A DNA stretch of 64,000 nt from Streptomyces sp. NK08204. GTDB lineage: Bacteria > Actinomycetota > Actinomycetes > Streptomycetales > Streptomycetaceae. The stretch spans positions 1 to 64,000 of the forward strand of contig NZ_JAINVF010000028.1 in assembly GCF_020400585.1 (NCBI RefSeq). Direction: 5' to 3'. The position numbers were made by a program, and so were the translations under genes. Shown here piece by piece: positions 17,036 through 26,462 of this stretch (position 1 is its first letter; the number at the start of each line of letters is the position of its first letter). The notes beneath the pieces are model-generated. The model had not been told where the DNA came from, ran no database searches, and saw only the letters and a list, made by a program, of their open reading frames with translations.

Positions 17036-18511
17036 CTAGGGGATCACCACTCCGGGGCCGTTGTCGCCGCTCAGGTTCTGACCGAACAACGCCTTCGCCG
17101 CCGGTGCCCCGATGTCTGTCGGGTTCTCCGCGACCGACTTCCAGGCCGTCACGCCCGAGGCAGCGCCGCGCAGCAGCCACACCGCGCCACCGTTCACGAC
17201 GCTGCCCAGGTTCTCGCCCGGCGCACCCACGACCAGGTCGGCCTTGCCGTCACCCGTCACATCGAGCAGTCGCACTGACCCGCCGAACACGTCGCCGGAC
17301 TCCGCGACACCCGGCACTCCCGTCGTGTCCTGGTGGACGGCCTGCGCGCCTTGGCCGGTGAGCCCGCCCCTGCCGCCCTTGAGCAGCACCACGGCGCCCG
17401 CTTTCGCCTTCGAGCCGATCGCCTCGCCGGGGACGCCGACGGCCAGGTCGGGATATCCGTCACCGTTCACGTCGCCCGTGTTCAGCCGCCCGCCGAACTG
17501 GTCGCCCTTCTCGTTCGTCCCGGGCACGCCCGCCGTGTTCTGCGTGACCGTCTGCGTACGGGTCTGGCTGGGGCCGGACGGCGAACCGTAGTAGATCTTG
17601 ACGGTGCCCGGGTCCTCCTCGGTGCCCTCGGTGTCGCCGTTCGGGAAGATCCGGGTGGCGAGGTCGGCGTAGCCGTCCCGGTCGAAGTCGGCGACGGCGG
17701 TGCCGGCCGCGGAGGTGAGCCGCTGCGGGACGGTGGACAGGCCGGTCTTGGTGCCGAGCCACAGCTTGCCGCCCTCGGCGTGGTTCTCGTAGACGTAGAA
17801 GGTCGCGAGATCCTCGATGCCGTCGCCGTTGAAGTCCCCCGCGGCGGTGGAGTTGATGACGTTGTCGGTGCTGTACACCTTCACCTGCTGCTCGCGGGCG
17901 GGGACGCCGTCGCGGCCGATGGGGCCGTAGAGCACGTCGTGGTAGTCGTAGTCCTCTCCGTTGCCCATGAACAGGTCCGCGTGCCCGTCGCCATCGAAGT
18001 CGCCCGCGGTGATGTCGTCGCCGACCTGGGCGTTCGCCGGTGCGCTGATACGGACGGCGCCCCGGCCGGAGATGCCGGTCTTCCGGCCCCACAGGACGAT
18101 CACCGATCCCTGGACGTTGTCCTCCGGTCGGTAACCGCGGGATACCACGGCCAGGTCGGTCAGGCCGTCGCCATCCAGGTCGCGGGAGATCATCGCATAG
18201 CCGAAGACGTGGTTGTCACCGGAAGCGCCGGGCACACCGGGGGTGTCCTGGGTGACGACCGTGGTGCGCGCGGGGTCGATGCCGTGCGCCGAGCCGTAGC
18301 TGATCGTGATGTAGCCGGCCCAGGCGTGCCCACCGACCTTCGCGCCGGGGGCGGCGACGGCGACGTCCTGGTAGCCGTCGCCGTCGAAGTCCTCGCGTAC
18401 GGTGGCTGCGCCGTCCTTCGCAGATGCAGTGCCCGCGACGATCGGCACGCCGAACGACCCGATCAGGGCGGCGGCTACGGCGGTCGATATGGCGGGTCGG
18501 CGGATGCCCAC
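17036..18511 (-). CDS. Secreted FG-GAP/VCBS repeat protein (integrin-alpha-like beta-propeller)
   Basis: A 491-residue exported protein. It starts with GTG behind AGGAGG and has a signal peptide (residues about 1-31, ending near AGTASA). The rest is a series of FG-GAP repeats of about 60 residues, each with a calcium-type loop such as DFDGDGYQD, DLDGDGLTD, DFNGDGIED, DVNGDGYPD and DVTGDGKAD, and GAPGE-type turns. These repeats fold into a seven-bladed propeller in integrin alpha chains. In streptomycetes such proteins are common, secreted and mostly of unknown function. No catalytic domain is visible. It stands alone between a convergent P450 and an intergenic gap. Confidence 0.9.
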   Translation of the reverse strand: MGIRRPAISTAVAAALIGSFGVPIVAGTASAKDGAATVREDFDGDGYQDVAVAAPGAKVGGHAWAGYITISYGSAHGIDPARTTVVTQDTPGVPGASGDNHVFGYAMISRDLDGDGLTDLAVVSRGYRPEDNVQGSVIVLWGRKTGISGRGAVRISAPANAQVGDDITAGDFDGDGHADLFMGNGEDYDYHDVLYGPIGRDGVPAREQQVKVYSTDNVINSTAAGDFNGDGIEDLATFYVYENHAEGGKLWLGTKTGLSTVPQRLTSAAGTAVADFDRDGYADLATRIFPNGDTEGTEEDPGTVKIYYGSPSGPSQTRTQTVTQNTAGVPGTNEKGDQFGGRLNTGDVNGDGYPDLAVGVPGEAIGSKAKAGAVVLLKGGRGGLTGQGAQAVHQDTTGVPGVAESGDVFGGSVRLLDVTGDGKADLVVGAPGENLGSVVNGGAVWLLRGAASGVTAWKSVAENPTDIGAPAAKALFGQNLSGDNGPGVVIP

Positions 18512-19004
18512 GGTTCCTCCTCAAAGCGCCAGCGATATCCATACGCGTGCGCGGATGTGATTCACCTGTGAGACATGCGGAAACGGCTGATGGTTGTGCG
18601 CTGAACGGCACTTGAACGGGCTGCGCAGGCGCGGAACACGGCATGGCACTGGACTGGGCACCTACCGCCGGCCTGGCCGACCGGCGCCGGTTCGGCGCGC
18701 CCGAACGCCGAACCGCCCGTGCCGTCAGAGGAAGTTCGAAGCTGCCGGACCGTACCCGAACAGCACCGCGCTCTCCGCCCGGTTCCAGACCTGGGTGCCC
18801 GTCGGCCATTCGCGGTCAGCGGGGGTGGGAAGCGGACCGCTGACCGCGGAACCGGGTGTCGCGTGGCCGATGTGCCGGGCCGGGTGGGTGGGGTGGCTGG
18901 GGGTTCGGGCCGTCACGGGCATGTCCTCGTCCGTTCGCGTCCGGAATGCGTGGGGCGGGTCCCGCGCCGGAGGGTGAGGGCGCGGAACCCGCGTTGAGGG
19001 TGGG
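18512..19004. other. Intergenic region without a recognisable gene
   Basis: I see no supported coding sequence in these 490 bp. A 9-bp stem GGTTCGGCG/CGCCGAACC (18689-18697 and 18706-18714, 8-base loop) could end transcription from the ohr-like gene on the minus strand. Confidence 0.5.
18689..18714. terminator. Candidate hairpin terminator
   Basis: Perfect 9-bp inverted repeat GGTTCGGCG/CGCCGAACC with an 8-base loop. It lies about 290 bp beyond the end of the ohr-like gene, so its assignment is weak. Confidence 0.35.
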
Positions 19005-19436
19005 TCAGGCCGCGGTGGCGGAGGCGTTGAGCGTCACGGGGATGTTGTCCCGCGTGGCCTTGGAGTACGGGCAGATCTGGTGGGCGGCGTGCGCCAGTTG
19101 CTCGGCGGTCGCCTGATCCACGCCGCCGAGGACGGGGCTGAGGACCGCGGAGAGGGAGAACTCTCCGTCGTCGCCGTGGGTGAGTGTGATCTCGGCGGTG
19201 ATGGTGGTGCTGGTGAGCCGGATCTTGCGGATGGCTGCGGCGCGGCGCAGGGCGCCGAGGAAGCAGGCGGCCCAGCCGGCGGCCAGCAGCTGCTCGGGGT
19301 TGGTCGCGTCGCCCGCGCCGCCGAACTCCTTGGGGATGGCGAGCCGGGTCTCCAGGAGGCCGTCGGAGGAGCGGACGTGACCGCCGTTGCGGCCCTCTCC
19401 GTCGACGTCGACGTGGGCGGTGTAGGTGACTGCCAT
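19005..19436 (-). CDS. Ohr-type organic hydroperoxide resistance protein (OsmC family)
   Basis: A 143-residue thiol peroxidase that reduces organic peroxides in the cytoplasm. The two redox cysteines are Cys58 in GWAACFLGAL and Cys122 in ICPYSKATRDN; the Arg and Glu of the Ohr class lie in LETRLAIPKEFGG and ATNPEQLLAAG. Length and motif order fit Ohr rather than the longer OsmC. I chose ATG 19436, which has GGGAG about eight bases upstream, over longer frames. No OhrR gene is adjacent. Instead two copies of the GTCACC-N9-GGTGAC palindrome lie 65-127 bp upstream, which suggests control by the regional operator system. Confidence 0.93.
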   Translation of the reverse strand: MAVTYTAHVDVDGEGRNGGHVRSSDGLLETRLAIPKEFGGAGDATNPEQLLAAGWAACFLGALRRAAAIRKIRLTSTTITAEITLTHGDDGEFSLSAVLSPVLGGVDQATAEQLAHAAHQICPYSKATRDNIPVTLNASATAA

Positions 19437-19500
19437 GGCTCGTGCTCCCCATCCGGGTCGAAGACTTGAATTGGCCTCAGATCCGGGACGCCCGTCGCGC

Positions 19501-19521
19501 GTCACCGGTTGAGGTGGTGAT
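19501..19521. promoter_or_regulatory. Palindromic operator O1
   Basis: GTCACC-N9-GGTGAT, spacer GGTTGAGGT. It lies 65 bp upstream of the ohr-like start and 42 bp from O2. Confidence 0.7.
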
Positions 19522-19542
19522 GACATCGTGGCAAGTAAATGC

Positions 19543-19563
19543 GTCACCGGTCAAGTGGGTGAC
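19543..19563. promoter_or_regulatory. Palindromic operator O2
   Basis: Perfect GTCACC-N9-GGTGAC, spacer GGTCAAGTG (CACTTGACC on the other strand). It is paired with O1 at 42-bp spacing, between the divergent ohr-like and hydrolase genes. A half-site TTGACCGGTGACGG follows at 19797-19810, nearer the hydrolase. Confidence 0.8.
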
Positions 19564-19874
19564 GTGTCGATTCTTCGCGGTCCCCTAGCGGCTCCCTCGT
19601 CTGCCGCGTCATCGGATCGCGGGCGGAGATGTCCGGCACGCGCTCGACGTCCGGCACCGGTTCGCAACGACAGTCAGGCCGAGCCGACGCACGCTCGCGC
19701 GCGTCGGATTCCCGTACATCCGTCTCTTGACCGTCCGGCTTCATCCGCGACAACGCCCGGCGCGGAACGGCGACTTAAGTCATTCGACTGTCGCCTTTGA
19801 CCGGTGACGGAACGATCCTGGGACGGTCGCCCGCGTAGGTGCGCGGTCGGTCGGCATGCTCGGAGGGACCAGCC

Positions 19875-20672
19875 GTGAACCGTACTCCCGTCGTCTTCAT
19901 CCATGGCGCGTGGCTGCACGCGCTGTCCTGGGAGTCATGGGCGGAACGCTTCGCCAGCCGCGGGTTCGTCACCTTCGCACCCGGCTGGCCGGGTGAACCC
20001 CGCACCGCCGACGCGCGTACGTCCCTGGAGGCGCTCGGCGGCGTCGGACTGGACGCGCTGACGGACCACTACGCCGGGATCGCCCGGTCGTTCGACATCT
20101 CCCCCGTGATCGTCGGCCACTCGGTCGGTGGGCTCGTCGCGCAGCATCTCATCGGCGCCAACGTCGGCCGGGCCGCGGTGGCCATCGCGCCGGCCCCGGT
20201 CAACGGCGTTGCGCTGCCCGCCTCCACGGCCCGGCTGTGGACACCCACGGAGGCATCGGAACCGCTGGTGTCCCTGACACCGCGGCAGTTCCACCACGTC
20301 CTCGCGAACACCGTCGAAGCACAAGAGTCCGACCGGCTCTTCGAGCGCTACGCGACGCCCACACCACGGCGGCTGCTCGCCGACCTCGGGTGCACGGGCA
20401 CGCTGCCCAGCCCGCGCGCCGTGGCGGACACCGGCAACGCGGGCCGGGGCCCGCTCCTGCTGATCTCCGGGCAGGAGGACCGGCTGGTGCCCGACTCGGT
20501 GACCCGCGCGGTGTACAAGCAGTACGGCGACTCCACGGCCGTGACCGACCTGAAGCAGTTCGCGGACCGCGGCCACTCGCTGGTCCTCGACGGCGGTTGG
20601 CGATCCGTCGCCGACTACGTTCTCGGCTGGCTGGACGAACGCGGCATCCATGCGCTGCCCGCCGGCCGCTGA
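19875..20672 (+). CDS. Alpha/beta hydrolase
   Basis: A 265-residue cytoplasmic alpha/beta hydrolase with the oxyanion motif FIHGAW, nucleophile Ser83 in GHSVGG, an acid in GQEDRLVP and the catalytic His in DRGHSLVL. It resembles small esterases and the non-haem chloroperoxidase group. GTG 19875 has GGAGGG seven bases upstream and is preferred over ATG 19839. It is divergent from the ohr-like gene; the shared intergenic region has two palindromic operators and a half-site, so both genes may be induced together. It ends 20 bp from the convergent LAL gene. Substrate unknown. Confidence 0.9.
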   Translation: MNRTPVVFIHGAWLHALSWESWAERFASRGFVTFAPGWPGEPRTADARTSLEALGGVGLDALTDHYAGIARSFDISPVIVGHSVGGLVAQHLIGANVGRAAVAIAPAPVNGVALPASTARLWTPTEASEPLVSLTPRQFHHVLANTVEAQESDRLFERYATPTPRRLLADLGCTGTLPSPRAVADTGNAGRGPLLLISGQEDRLVPDSVTRAVYKQYGDSTAVTDLKQFADRGHSLVLDGGWRSVADYVLGWLDERGIHALPAGR

Positions 20673-20691
20673 ACGCCGCCGCGCGACCCGG

Positions 20692-23454
20692 TCACACGGC
20701 CTGGTCGCCGGAGATCCTGCCCAGGGCGTCGCGCAGGGCGGCGCGGGAGGTGATGCCCAGCTTGGGGAACACCCGGTAGAGATGGGAGCTGACCGTGCGC
20801 GGCGACAGGTGCATCCGCTCGCCGATCTCCTTGTTGGTCAGACCGCCCGCCGCGAGGTCCGCGATCCGGCGCTCCTGCCAGGTCAGCGCCGCAAGAGGGG
20901 CCGAACGTGGGGGTGCGGCCGGCCCGGACGCCCGCAGTTCGGCCCGAGCCCGCTCGGTCCAGGCGGGGGCGCCGAGCCGTTCGAAGGTCTCCGCCGCCGC
21001 GGCCAGCAACGGCCGGGCCTCCTTCCTGCCCCGGCTGTGGCGCAGGCGGACGCCGTGGGCAAGGCGGATGCGGGCGAGTTCGAAGGGGAAGCGGTCGGCG
21101 ACGGGCTGCGTTTCCGCGCGCTCGTACAGGACGTCGGCCTGCGCGGCGTCGGTGGCGGTCATCGCCAGGGCGCCGTACGTCAGCAGGGCCAGCCGGGGGG
21201 AGACGGCCGGAAGGCCGGCCTCTTCGGCGGCGAGTGCGTGACGGCGGGCCTCTTCGGAGCGGCCGGTGTGCAGGGCCGCCTCGACGAGGTCGAGCAGGGT
21301 GCGCGACGCCTGGTGGGCACAGGGCTCGAAGGTTCCGGGGAGTGTGATGCCGATGGCGTGCAGATAGGCCGCTTCGTAGTCGCCTTCGCCGAGCGCGGCG
21401 GTGGTGCCGATGGCGTCGGCGATCTGCGTGAGGAAGCCCACCCCGCGCGGACGCGCCCAGGCGTCCACCGCGGCCTGCAGCTCGCGGGCCTGCTCGAGCT
21501 CACCGCGCAGCGCGGCCAGCAGACCCAGATACGCACGCGTGTGATGGGCGAACAGGGCATGCCGATGCGACGTCGCCAGGTCCAGGCAGCGCTGCCCGGT
21601 CTGCCGAGCCTCGACCCACTCACCGACCGCGATCTGGTCGAGCATGATCAGGTGCAGCATCGTCATGCCGGTCGACAGGGCACCCGTCTCCACCTCGCGG
21701 TCCACGGTGCGCTGCAGGAGCGGCCGGAACTGGCTGAGCGTGTCCACGTGGTAGGCGGCGACGGACAGCCTGGTGACGTCCCACGGTTCGAGCTCGCGCA
21801 GCCCGGTGAAGGCACGCTCCAGCCGCTCCTGGGCACCGGCGCCGCGACGCACCACGTCGCTCCACGTGTCCTCGTAGATACGGGAGTCGGCGGGCACCAG
21901 GTCGCCCAGGGACCCGAGCAGCTCATGCGTGCGCTGCCACAGGGCTTCGTCGCCCGCGTACTGACTGATGGCCAGCAGCAGATTGACCAGCCGGGCCAGC
22001 ACCTCGCCCCGCTCGCGTACGCCGCCCTCGCGCAGGCTATCGATCGCCGCGAAGACCTGGCGCTGCGAGGAGCGGACGTCCCCGTCCTCGTACAGCGCGA
22101 CATAGGCCGACGTGACCACCGAGGCCGGGGACTCGGCGGTTTTGGACGCGGTTCCGGAACGGGCCAACTCCTGAGCCTGCTCCAGCTGTCCGGTGTGCCC
22201 GGCGATGAACGCCGCGTCGCCCAGCAGCCTGGACCGCTCCTCGCGGCTCTCGCTCAGTTCCGCGGCGCGGGTCAACCAGGCCACGGCGGTCACGGCGCCG
22301 CCGCGCCGGGTCGCGGACTCGGCCGCCGCCTCCAGCGCCGCCGCCACCTCCGCGTCCGGGTCGACCGTCGCCGCCGCCAGATGCGTGGCACGCCGCTCGA
22401 CATCGTCCTGATGCACCCGGGCGAGCGCAGCGTGGGCCGCGCGCCGCTCGTTGGGGGTCGCCACCTGGACGACGGTCGACCGCACCAGGGGGTGCCGGAA
22501 GACGAAGTCGCCGCTGAGCGGATCGATGTCCAACAGGCCGCAGGCCGCGGCCTCGTCGACGTCTCTCATGCGGTAACGCGAGCCTTGCGGGCGACCGGCC
22601 GCCGTGCCGGCTCCTACGCCGTCCAGGGCGCCGCGCAGCAGCTCGGCGCGCACGGCGTCACCGAGCGCCTCGATGCGCGCCCCGTACACGTGCTGGACGC
22701 GCAGGGGCAGCGGGACGCCGGTGTACCCGAACAGCTCCTCCGCGGTGCGCCCCGCCCGCCCGGCGCGCACCTGGGGCGGAAGTTCCAGCAGCGCCAGTGG
22801 GTTGCCCCGCGCCTCGTCCAGGACGAGACGCCGGATCCGGCGGTCGAGGCCGGGATGACGCAGGTCCAGGAGCTGCTCGGAGGCCTCCTCCGAGAGGGTG
22901 TTCACCGCCAGTCCGGGCAGCGCGGCGGTGTCGAAGCCCGACCTCACGTCCGAGCGCAGCCCGATGAGGAGCTTGGTCGAACTGCCGGTGAGCCGGCGTC
23001 CCACGAACCCGAACACCTCGGTGCTGGAGGCGTCCAGCCACTGGCCGTCGTCGAGGACCAGCAGGACGGGCTGCTGCGAGGCCGCGAGCGAGAGGAGGTC
23101 GAGGACGGCGATACCCAGCGTCATGACCGAGGGAGGAGTTCCCACGCTCCTGCCGAAGACGACGTCGAAGACCTTGCGGTGAACATCGTCCAGCTGGTCG
23201 ATGACGGAGAACAGCGGGTACAGGAACTGGTGCAGACCGGCGAAGGGCAGCCCCGACTCGGCCTCGACGCCGGCCGCTCTGATCACCCGGTGCCGCTGTG
23301 CCGCGAGGCCCGCGACGTGGTCCAGCAGCGTGCTCTTGCCCACGCCCGGCTCCCCGCGCAGGACGAGGGCCTGCCCCTCCGAGGCCGCCACGAACGATGA
23401 CAGCACCTCCTGCTCGCTCTCACGACCGACCATGACGCGAGTGCTCAACTCCAC
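20692..23454 (-). CDS. LAL-family LuxR transcriptional regulator
   Basis: A 920-residue ATPase-linked regulator with Walker A GEPGVGKST near residues 34-42, Walker B VLLVLDDGQWLD, the motif GNPLALLELP typical of this class, a long alpha-helical repeat region and a C-terminal LuxR helix-turn-helix (LTWQERRIADLAAGGLTNKE, then SPRTVSSHLYRVFPKLGI). GTG 23454 follows AGGGGGG. It is not next to biosynthetic genes; its neighbours are small hydrolases. It differs from the PKS-linked LAL protein in sequence and lacks palindromic operators nearby. Target unknown. Confidence 0.93.
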   Translation of the reverse strand: MELSTRVMVGRESEQEVLSSFVAASEGQALVLRGEPGVGKSTLLDHVAGLAAQRHRVIRAAGVEAESGLPFAGLHQFLYPLFSVIDQLDDVHRKVFDVVFGRSVGTPPSVMTLGIAVLDLLSLAASQQPVLLVLDDGQWLDASSTEVFGFVGRRLTGSSTKLLIGLRSDVRSGFDTAALPGLAVNTLSEEASEQLLDLRHPGLDRRIRRLVLDEARGNPLALLELPPQVRAGRAGRTAEELFGYTGVPLPLRVQHVYGARIEALGDAVRAELLRGALDGVGAGTAAGRPQGSRYRMRDVDEAAACGLLDIDPLSGDFVFRHPLVRSTVVQVATPNERRAAHAALARVHQDDVERRATHLAAATVDPDAEVAAALEAAAESATRRGGAVTAVAWLTRAAELSESREERSRLLGDAAFIAGHTGQLEQAQELARSGTASKTAESPASVVTSAYVALYEDGDVRSSQRQVFAAIDSLREGGVRERGEVLARLVNLLLAISQYAGDEALWQRTHELLGSLGDLVPADSRIYEDTWSDVVRRGAGAQERLERAFTGLRELEPWDVTRLSVAAYHVDTLSQFRPLLQRTVDREVETGALSTGMTMLHLIMLDQIAVGEWVEARQTGQRCLDLATSHRHALFAHHTRAYLGLLAALRGELEQARELQAAVDAWARPRGVGFLTQIADAIGTTAALGEGDYEAAYLHAIGITLPGTFEPCAHQASRTLLDLVEAALHTGRSEEARRHALAAEEAGLPAVSPRLALLTYGALAMTATDAAQADVLYERAETQPVADRFPFELARIRLAHGVRLRHSRGRKEARPLLAAAAETFERLGAPAWTERARAELRASGPAAPPRSAPLAALTWQERRIADLAAGGLTNKEIGERMHLSPRTVSSHLYRVFPKLGITSRAALRDALGRISGDQAV

Positions 23455-24038
23455 CGTCCCCCCTGCATTGCTTCACCGCGGAACCGACGGCCTCGGCCGG
23501 GTGGCGTGATCCCGAGAGTAGATGTCCGCCCGGGGCGCCGTCACCTGGTGATCGCATGCTGAGGCAGTGTCAGGCCGCGCCGAGGCCGCGCAGGAACCTG
23601 TGCGACGACGAACCGTCCGCCGCCCGCGCGGGGCTCGGCTTCTCGAGGAGGTGTCGTACGGCGGGCAGTACGGGTTCAGCGCGGTCGTGCCGGCGCGGTC
23701 GTGCGCGGAGTGGGGAGCTGCTTTTCGCTGGAGCGCGCTCGCGCGTGTTCCAGCCGGTGGAGCCGCCGAGGAACCGTTCCGTCGCCGGCACGAAGGCCCC
23801 GGAGGCCAGGCCGTGCAGAGGGAGCGACCGCGGGACCTCGGCGATCTCAGGCGGCTTGCGACACGCTGATCCCGGCGAGTCGGGCGACGTCGTCGCGCCG
23901 CGGCCCGCTGACTCCGTGTACGGATCCGGTCGTCGGGGCAGCCCGCAGTCGTGCGGCGTCAGCTGGGCCCGGCGCGCCCCGAGGAACTCCTCAGGGCACG
24001 GGGTGATGGGGTGAGGTCAAGCCGCCTCGTCCCCGCGG
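23455..24038. other. Intergenic region, possibly decayed coding DNA
   Basis: About 580 bp without a supported gene. Several short frames on both strands show no recognisable motif and no ribosome binding site. Confidence 0.5.
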
Positions 24039-24884
24039 TCAGCCGGCGGTGGCGCGGGCGGCCCGCTCGATGACGTCGGCGACGAGGCGGGGGTGGGAGA
24101 CGGCGACCGAGTGGGAGGCCGCCACCTCGGTGGTGCGGGCGTGGGCGCGCTTCGCCATGAAGCGCTGGACGGCGGCGGGGATGTTGAGGTCGCGGGTGGT
24201 GACGATGTCCCAGGAGGGCTTGGTCTTCCAGGCCGCGCCGGTGGCCTTCTCCTCCAGTGCGGACTGGGCGATGGGGCGCTGCGCGGCTGCCATGAGCGCG
24301 GCCTGGCCGGCGGGGACGTCGGCGGCGAACTGGTGGCGGAACTTGTCCAGCTGGATGTACAGGTCGGTGGCGGTGGTGCCGTCGGCCTGCTGGTAGGTGA
24401 CCGGATCGAGGGCCTCGGGGAGGGTGGAGCCGGGGTACTTGTCGGTGAGCTCCAGGGCGGTCTCCCCCGGTGCCGGGAGGAACGCGGCGACATAGACGAG
24501 GGCCTTGACCTGGGGGTCGCCGGTGGCGGCCTCGCTGATGACGTTGCCGCCGTAGGAGTGGCCGACGAGGATCTTGGGCCCCTTGACGTGGTCGAGGACG
24601 GTGCGCAGGGCGGCGGCGTCGGCGGCGGGACCGCGCAGCGGATTGGCGGCGGCGACGACCGGGTAGCCGTCGGCGCGAAGTTCGGCGATGACGCCGTTCC
24701 AGCTGGAGCCGTCGGCGAAGGCGCCGTGCTCCAGGACGACGGTCGGCCTGGCGTGTCCGCCGGCGGTGCTGGGAGCGCCGTCAGCGGTGCCGCTGAGGGC
24801 GAACGCGCTGAGCGCGAGCCCCGCCGTGACCGTTGCGACCACACCCGTCATCCGCCGCTCGCGTCCACCCTTGGTGTTCACCAC
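24039..24884 (-). CDS. Secreted alpha/beta hydrolase
   Basis: A 281-residue exported esterase-like protein. GTG 24884 follows AAGGGA six bases upstream; a longer frame up to 24983 would run through the operator. The signal peptide has a basic start (NTKGGRERR) and a hydrophobic core ending near residue 36. The hydrolase fold shows LEHGAFADGSSW, nucleophile Ser110 in GHSYGG and the catalytic His in SHSVAVSHP. Similar proteins are often called alpha/beta hydrolases induced with antibiotic-stress genes; no substrate is known. Two palindromic operators lie about 60-120 bp upstream, one degenerate. Confidence 0.92.
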   Translation of the reverse strand: MVNTKGGRERRMTGVVATVTAGLALSAFALSGTADGAPSTAGGHARPTVVLEHGAFADGSSWNGVIAELRADGYPVVAAANPLRGPAADAAALRTVLDHVKGPKILVGHSYGGNVISEAATGDPQVKALVYVAAFLPAPGETALELTDKYPGSTLPEALDPVTYQQADGTTATDLYIQLDKFRHQFAADVPAGQAALMAAAQRPIAQSALEEKATGAAWKTKPSWDIVTTRDLNIPAAVQRFMAKRAHARTTEVAASHSVAVSHPRLVADVIERAARATAG

Positions 24885-24944
24885 GACAAGTCCCTTCCAC
24901 GTTTTCGGTTTCCAGCCGTTTCGTCGGTGGGGCGAGTCACATTC

Positions 24945-24965
24945 GTCACCGCCCTGACCGGCAAC
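24945..24965. promoter_or_regulatory. Palindromic operator O3 (right arm degenerate)
   Basis: GTCACC-N9-GGCAAC, spacer GCCCTGACC. It lies 41 bp from O4 and 61 bp upstream of the secreted hydrolase. Confidence 0.55.
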
Positions 24966-24985
24966 GAATGTCACCACGCACATTC

Positions 24986-25006
24986 GTCACCTGTCAAGAT
25001 GGTGAC
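24986..25006. promoter_or_regulatory. Palindromic operator O4
   Basis: Perfect GTCACC-N9-GGTGAC. On the minus strand the spacer reads ATCTTGACA, so a -35-like TTGACA lies inside the site and faces the secreted hydrolase gene. The site is identical in spacer to O7. Confidence 0.8.
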
Positions 25007-25214
25007 GAAAACAGAAGCTCCTCCCACTCCGGGCGGCGTCACCCCGCTCGGACGACTCGAGCCCGCGACGCCGCCCCCCTGATGCCGCCAACTGGGTTAT
25101 TACGTCATACGACTGATGCGCCCAGCGCTGCGGCGAGGGAGAGTGTGCGATGCGGGGGTGGATCACGAAAGGCGTCGCCGTCCATCGCTACGCAACTCAA
25201 GGGCCACTCTTATC

Positions 25215-25235
25215 GTAACCGGTTTGACAGGTGAC
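25215..25235. promoter_or_regulatory. Palindromic operator O5
   Basis: GTAACC-N9-GGTGAC, spacer GGTTTGACA, with TTGACA pointing to the downstream hydrolase gene at 25354. A degenerate second site (AGTGCC-N9-GGTGAC) lies exactly 42 bp further on at 25257-25277. Confidence 0.75.
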
Positions 25236-25353
25236 GACGCCATGTGTGAGGGTCGGAGTGCCGCAGGTCGCGGTGACCTCGCATCCGAGGGTGTGGACGG
25301 GAGGTCTCCCGGCCGCGGGCCGGTCACCGGAAACACGCGACGGAGGGTTTCTC

Positions 25354-26430
25354 ATGATCAACAGGCGTACGTTCACCAAGGCCGTCGGCCTGGGCACCGG
25401 CGCGGCCACGGTCTCTCTGGCCGGCCTGCGGTCAACCGCGGCCGCCGCGGGCGGCGCGCCGGCCGAGCACACACCGGGCGGCACACCCGTCCCCGCCGTG
25501 CCCGCCGTCGCCCCCGGCGCCCACACCGCGTTCCGCACGCTCAAGCAGGTCAGGGCCGGCGTCCTCGACATCGGTTACGCCGAGGCCGGGCCCGCCCATG
25601 GCCCGGTCGTACTGTGCCTGCACGGCTGGCCCTACGACATCCACAGCTACGTCGACGTCGCCCCGCTCCTCGCCGACCTGGGCTACCGCGTCATCGTTCC
25701 CTATCTGCGCGGCCACGGCAGCACACGTTTCCTGTCCCCCGGCACCCCTCGCACCGCCGAGCAGTCCGCCATCGCGCTCGACATCATCGCCCTGATGGAC
25801 GCCCTCAAGATCGACAAGGCGGTGCTCGCCGGGTTCGACTGGGGCTCGCGCACCGCCGACATCATCGCGGCCCTGTGGCCCGAACGCGTCAAGGCCCTTG
25901 TCTCGACCGGCGGCTACCTCATCACCAACCGCAAGGCGCAGCTGGAGCCCGCCGCCGCGGCCGTCGAGCACAACTGGTGGTACCAGTGGTACTTCGCCAC
26001 CGAGCGCGGCAAGAAGGCGATGGAGAACGTCGACGAACGCATCGCCCTGTGCCGCTACGTGTGGACGCTCGTCTCGCCCAACTGGGACTTCGACGACGCC
26101 ACCTTCCAGCGCACCGCCCAGGCCTTCAAGAACCCCGACTACGCGGCCATCGTCCTGTACAACTACCGCTGGCGCATCGGCCTGATCGAGGGGGACCACC
26201 GTTACAGCCGCTACGAGGCGCAGCTTGCCGCCCAGCCGCCCGTCCGCGTCCCCGCGATCACCCTCGACCCGACCCTCGATCCCTTCACCCCGGCCGGTGA
26301 CGGCTCCGCCTACCGGGACCACTTCACGGGCCCCTATGAGCACCGCGCCGTCGTGAACATCGGCCACAACCTGCCGCAGGAGGCGCCGACCGCCTTCGCG
26401 CAGGCCGTCGTCGACGCCGACCGCCTCTGA
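25354..26430 (+). CDS. Tat-exported epoxide-hydrolase-like alpha/beta hydrolase
   Basis: A 358-residue alpha/beta hydrolase exported folded by the Tat system: the N-terminus MINRRTFTKAVGLG carries the RRxFxK motif, followed by a hydrophobic stretch and an AAA cleavage region near residue 32. The fold shows LCLHGWPYD, then nucleophile Asp162 in GFDWGS. An Asp nucleophile is typical of epoxide hydrolases and dehalogenases rather than esterases. The catalytic His lies in NIGHNLPQE. ATG 25354 has GGAGGG upstream, and the longer frame from 25231 would begin in the operator. The aldehyde dehydrogenase follows with 32 bp between, so they form an operon, apparently under O5. Confidence 0.92.
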   Translation: MINRRTFTKAVGLGTGAATVSLAGLRSTAAAAGGAPAEHTPGGTPVPAVPAVAPGAHTAFRTLKQVRAGVLDIGYAEAGPAHGPVVLCLHGWPYDIHSYVDVAPLLADLGYRVIVPYLRGHGSTRFLSPGTPRTAEQSAIALDIIALMDALKIDKAVLAGFDWGSRTADIIAALWPERVKALVSTGGYLITNRKAQLEPAAAAVEHNWWYQWYFATERGKKAMENVDERIALCRYVWTLVSPNWDFDDATFQRTAQAFKNPDYAAIVLYNYRWRIGLIEGDHRYSRYEAQLAAQPPVRVPAITLDPTLDPFTPAGDGSAYRDHFTGPYEHRAVVNIGHNLPQEAPTAFAQAVVDADRL

Positions 26431-26462
26431 TGGTGCGCCGGCGAACCGAAGGAGACAAACGC

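Larger units (their letters stand above)
24885..25353. promoter_or_regulatory. Divergent promoter region with several palindromic operators
   Basis: This 470-bp region separates the secreted hydrolase (minus) from the Tat-exported hydrolase (plus). It contains operators at 24945-24965 (right arm degenerate), 24986-25006 and 25215-25235, and a weak one at 25257-25277. No coding sequence is supported here. Confidence 0.7.

Noticed and set aside
19788..19808. Possible tenth full operator near the hydrolase start at 19875
   Set aside because: Only the TTGACC-GGTGAC half is present; the left arm does not match at the 9-bp spacing, so I count it as a half-site.
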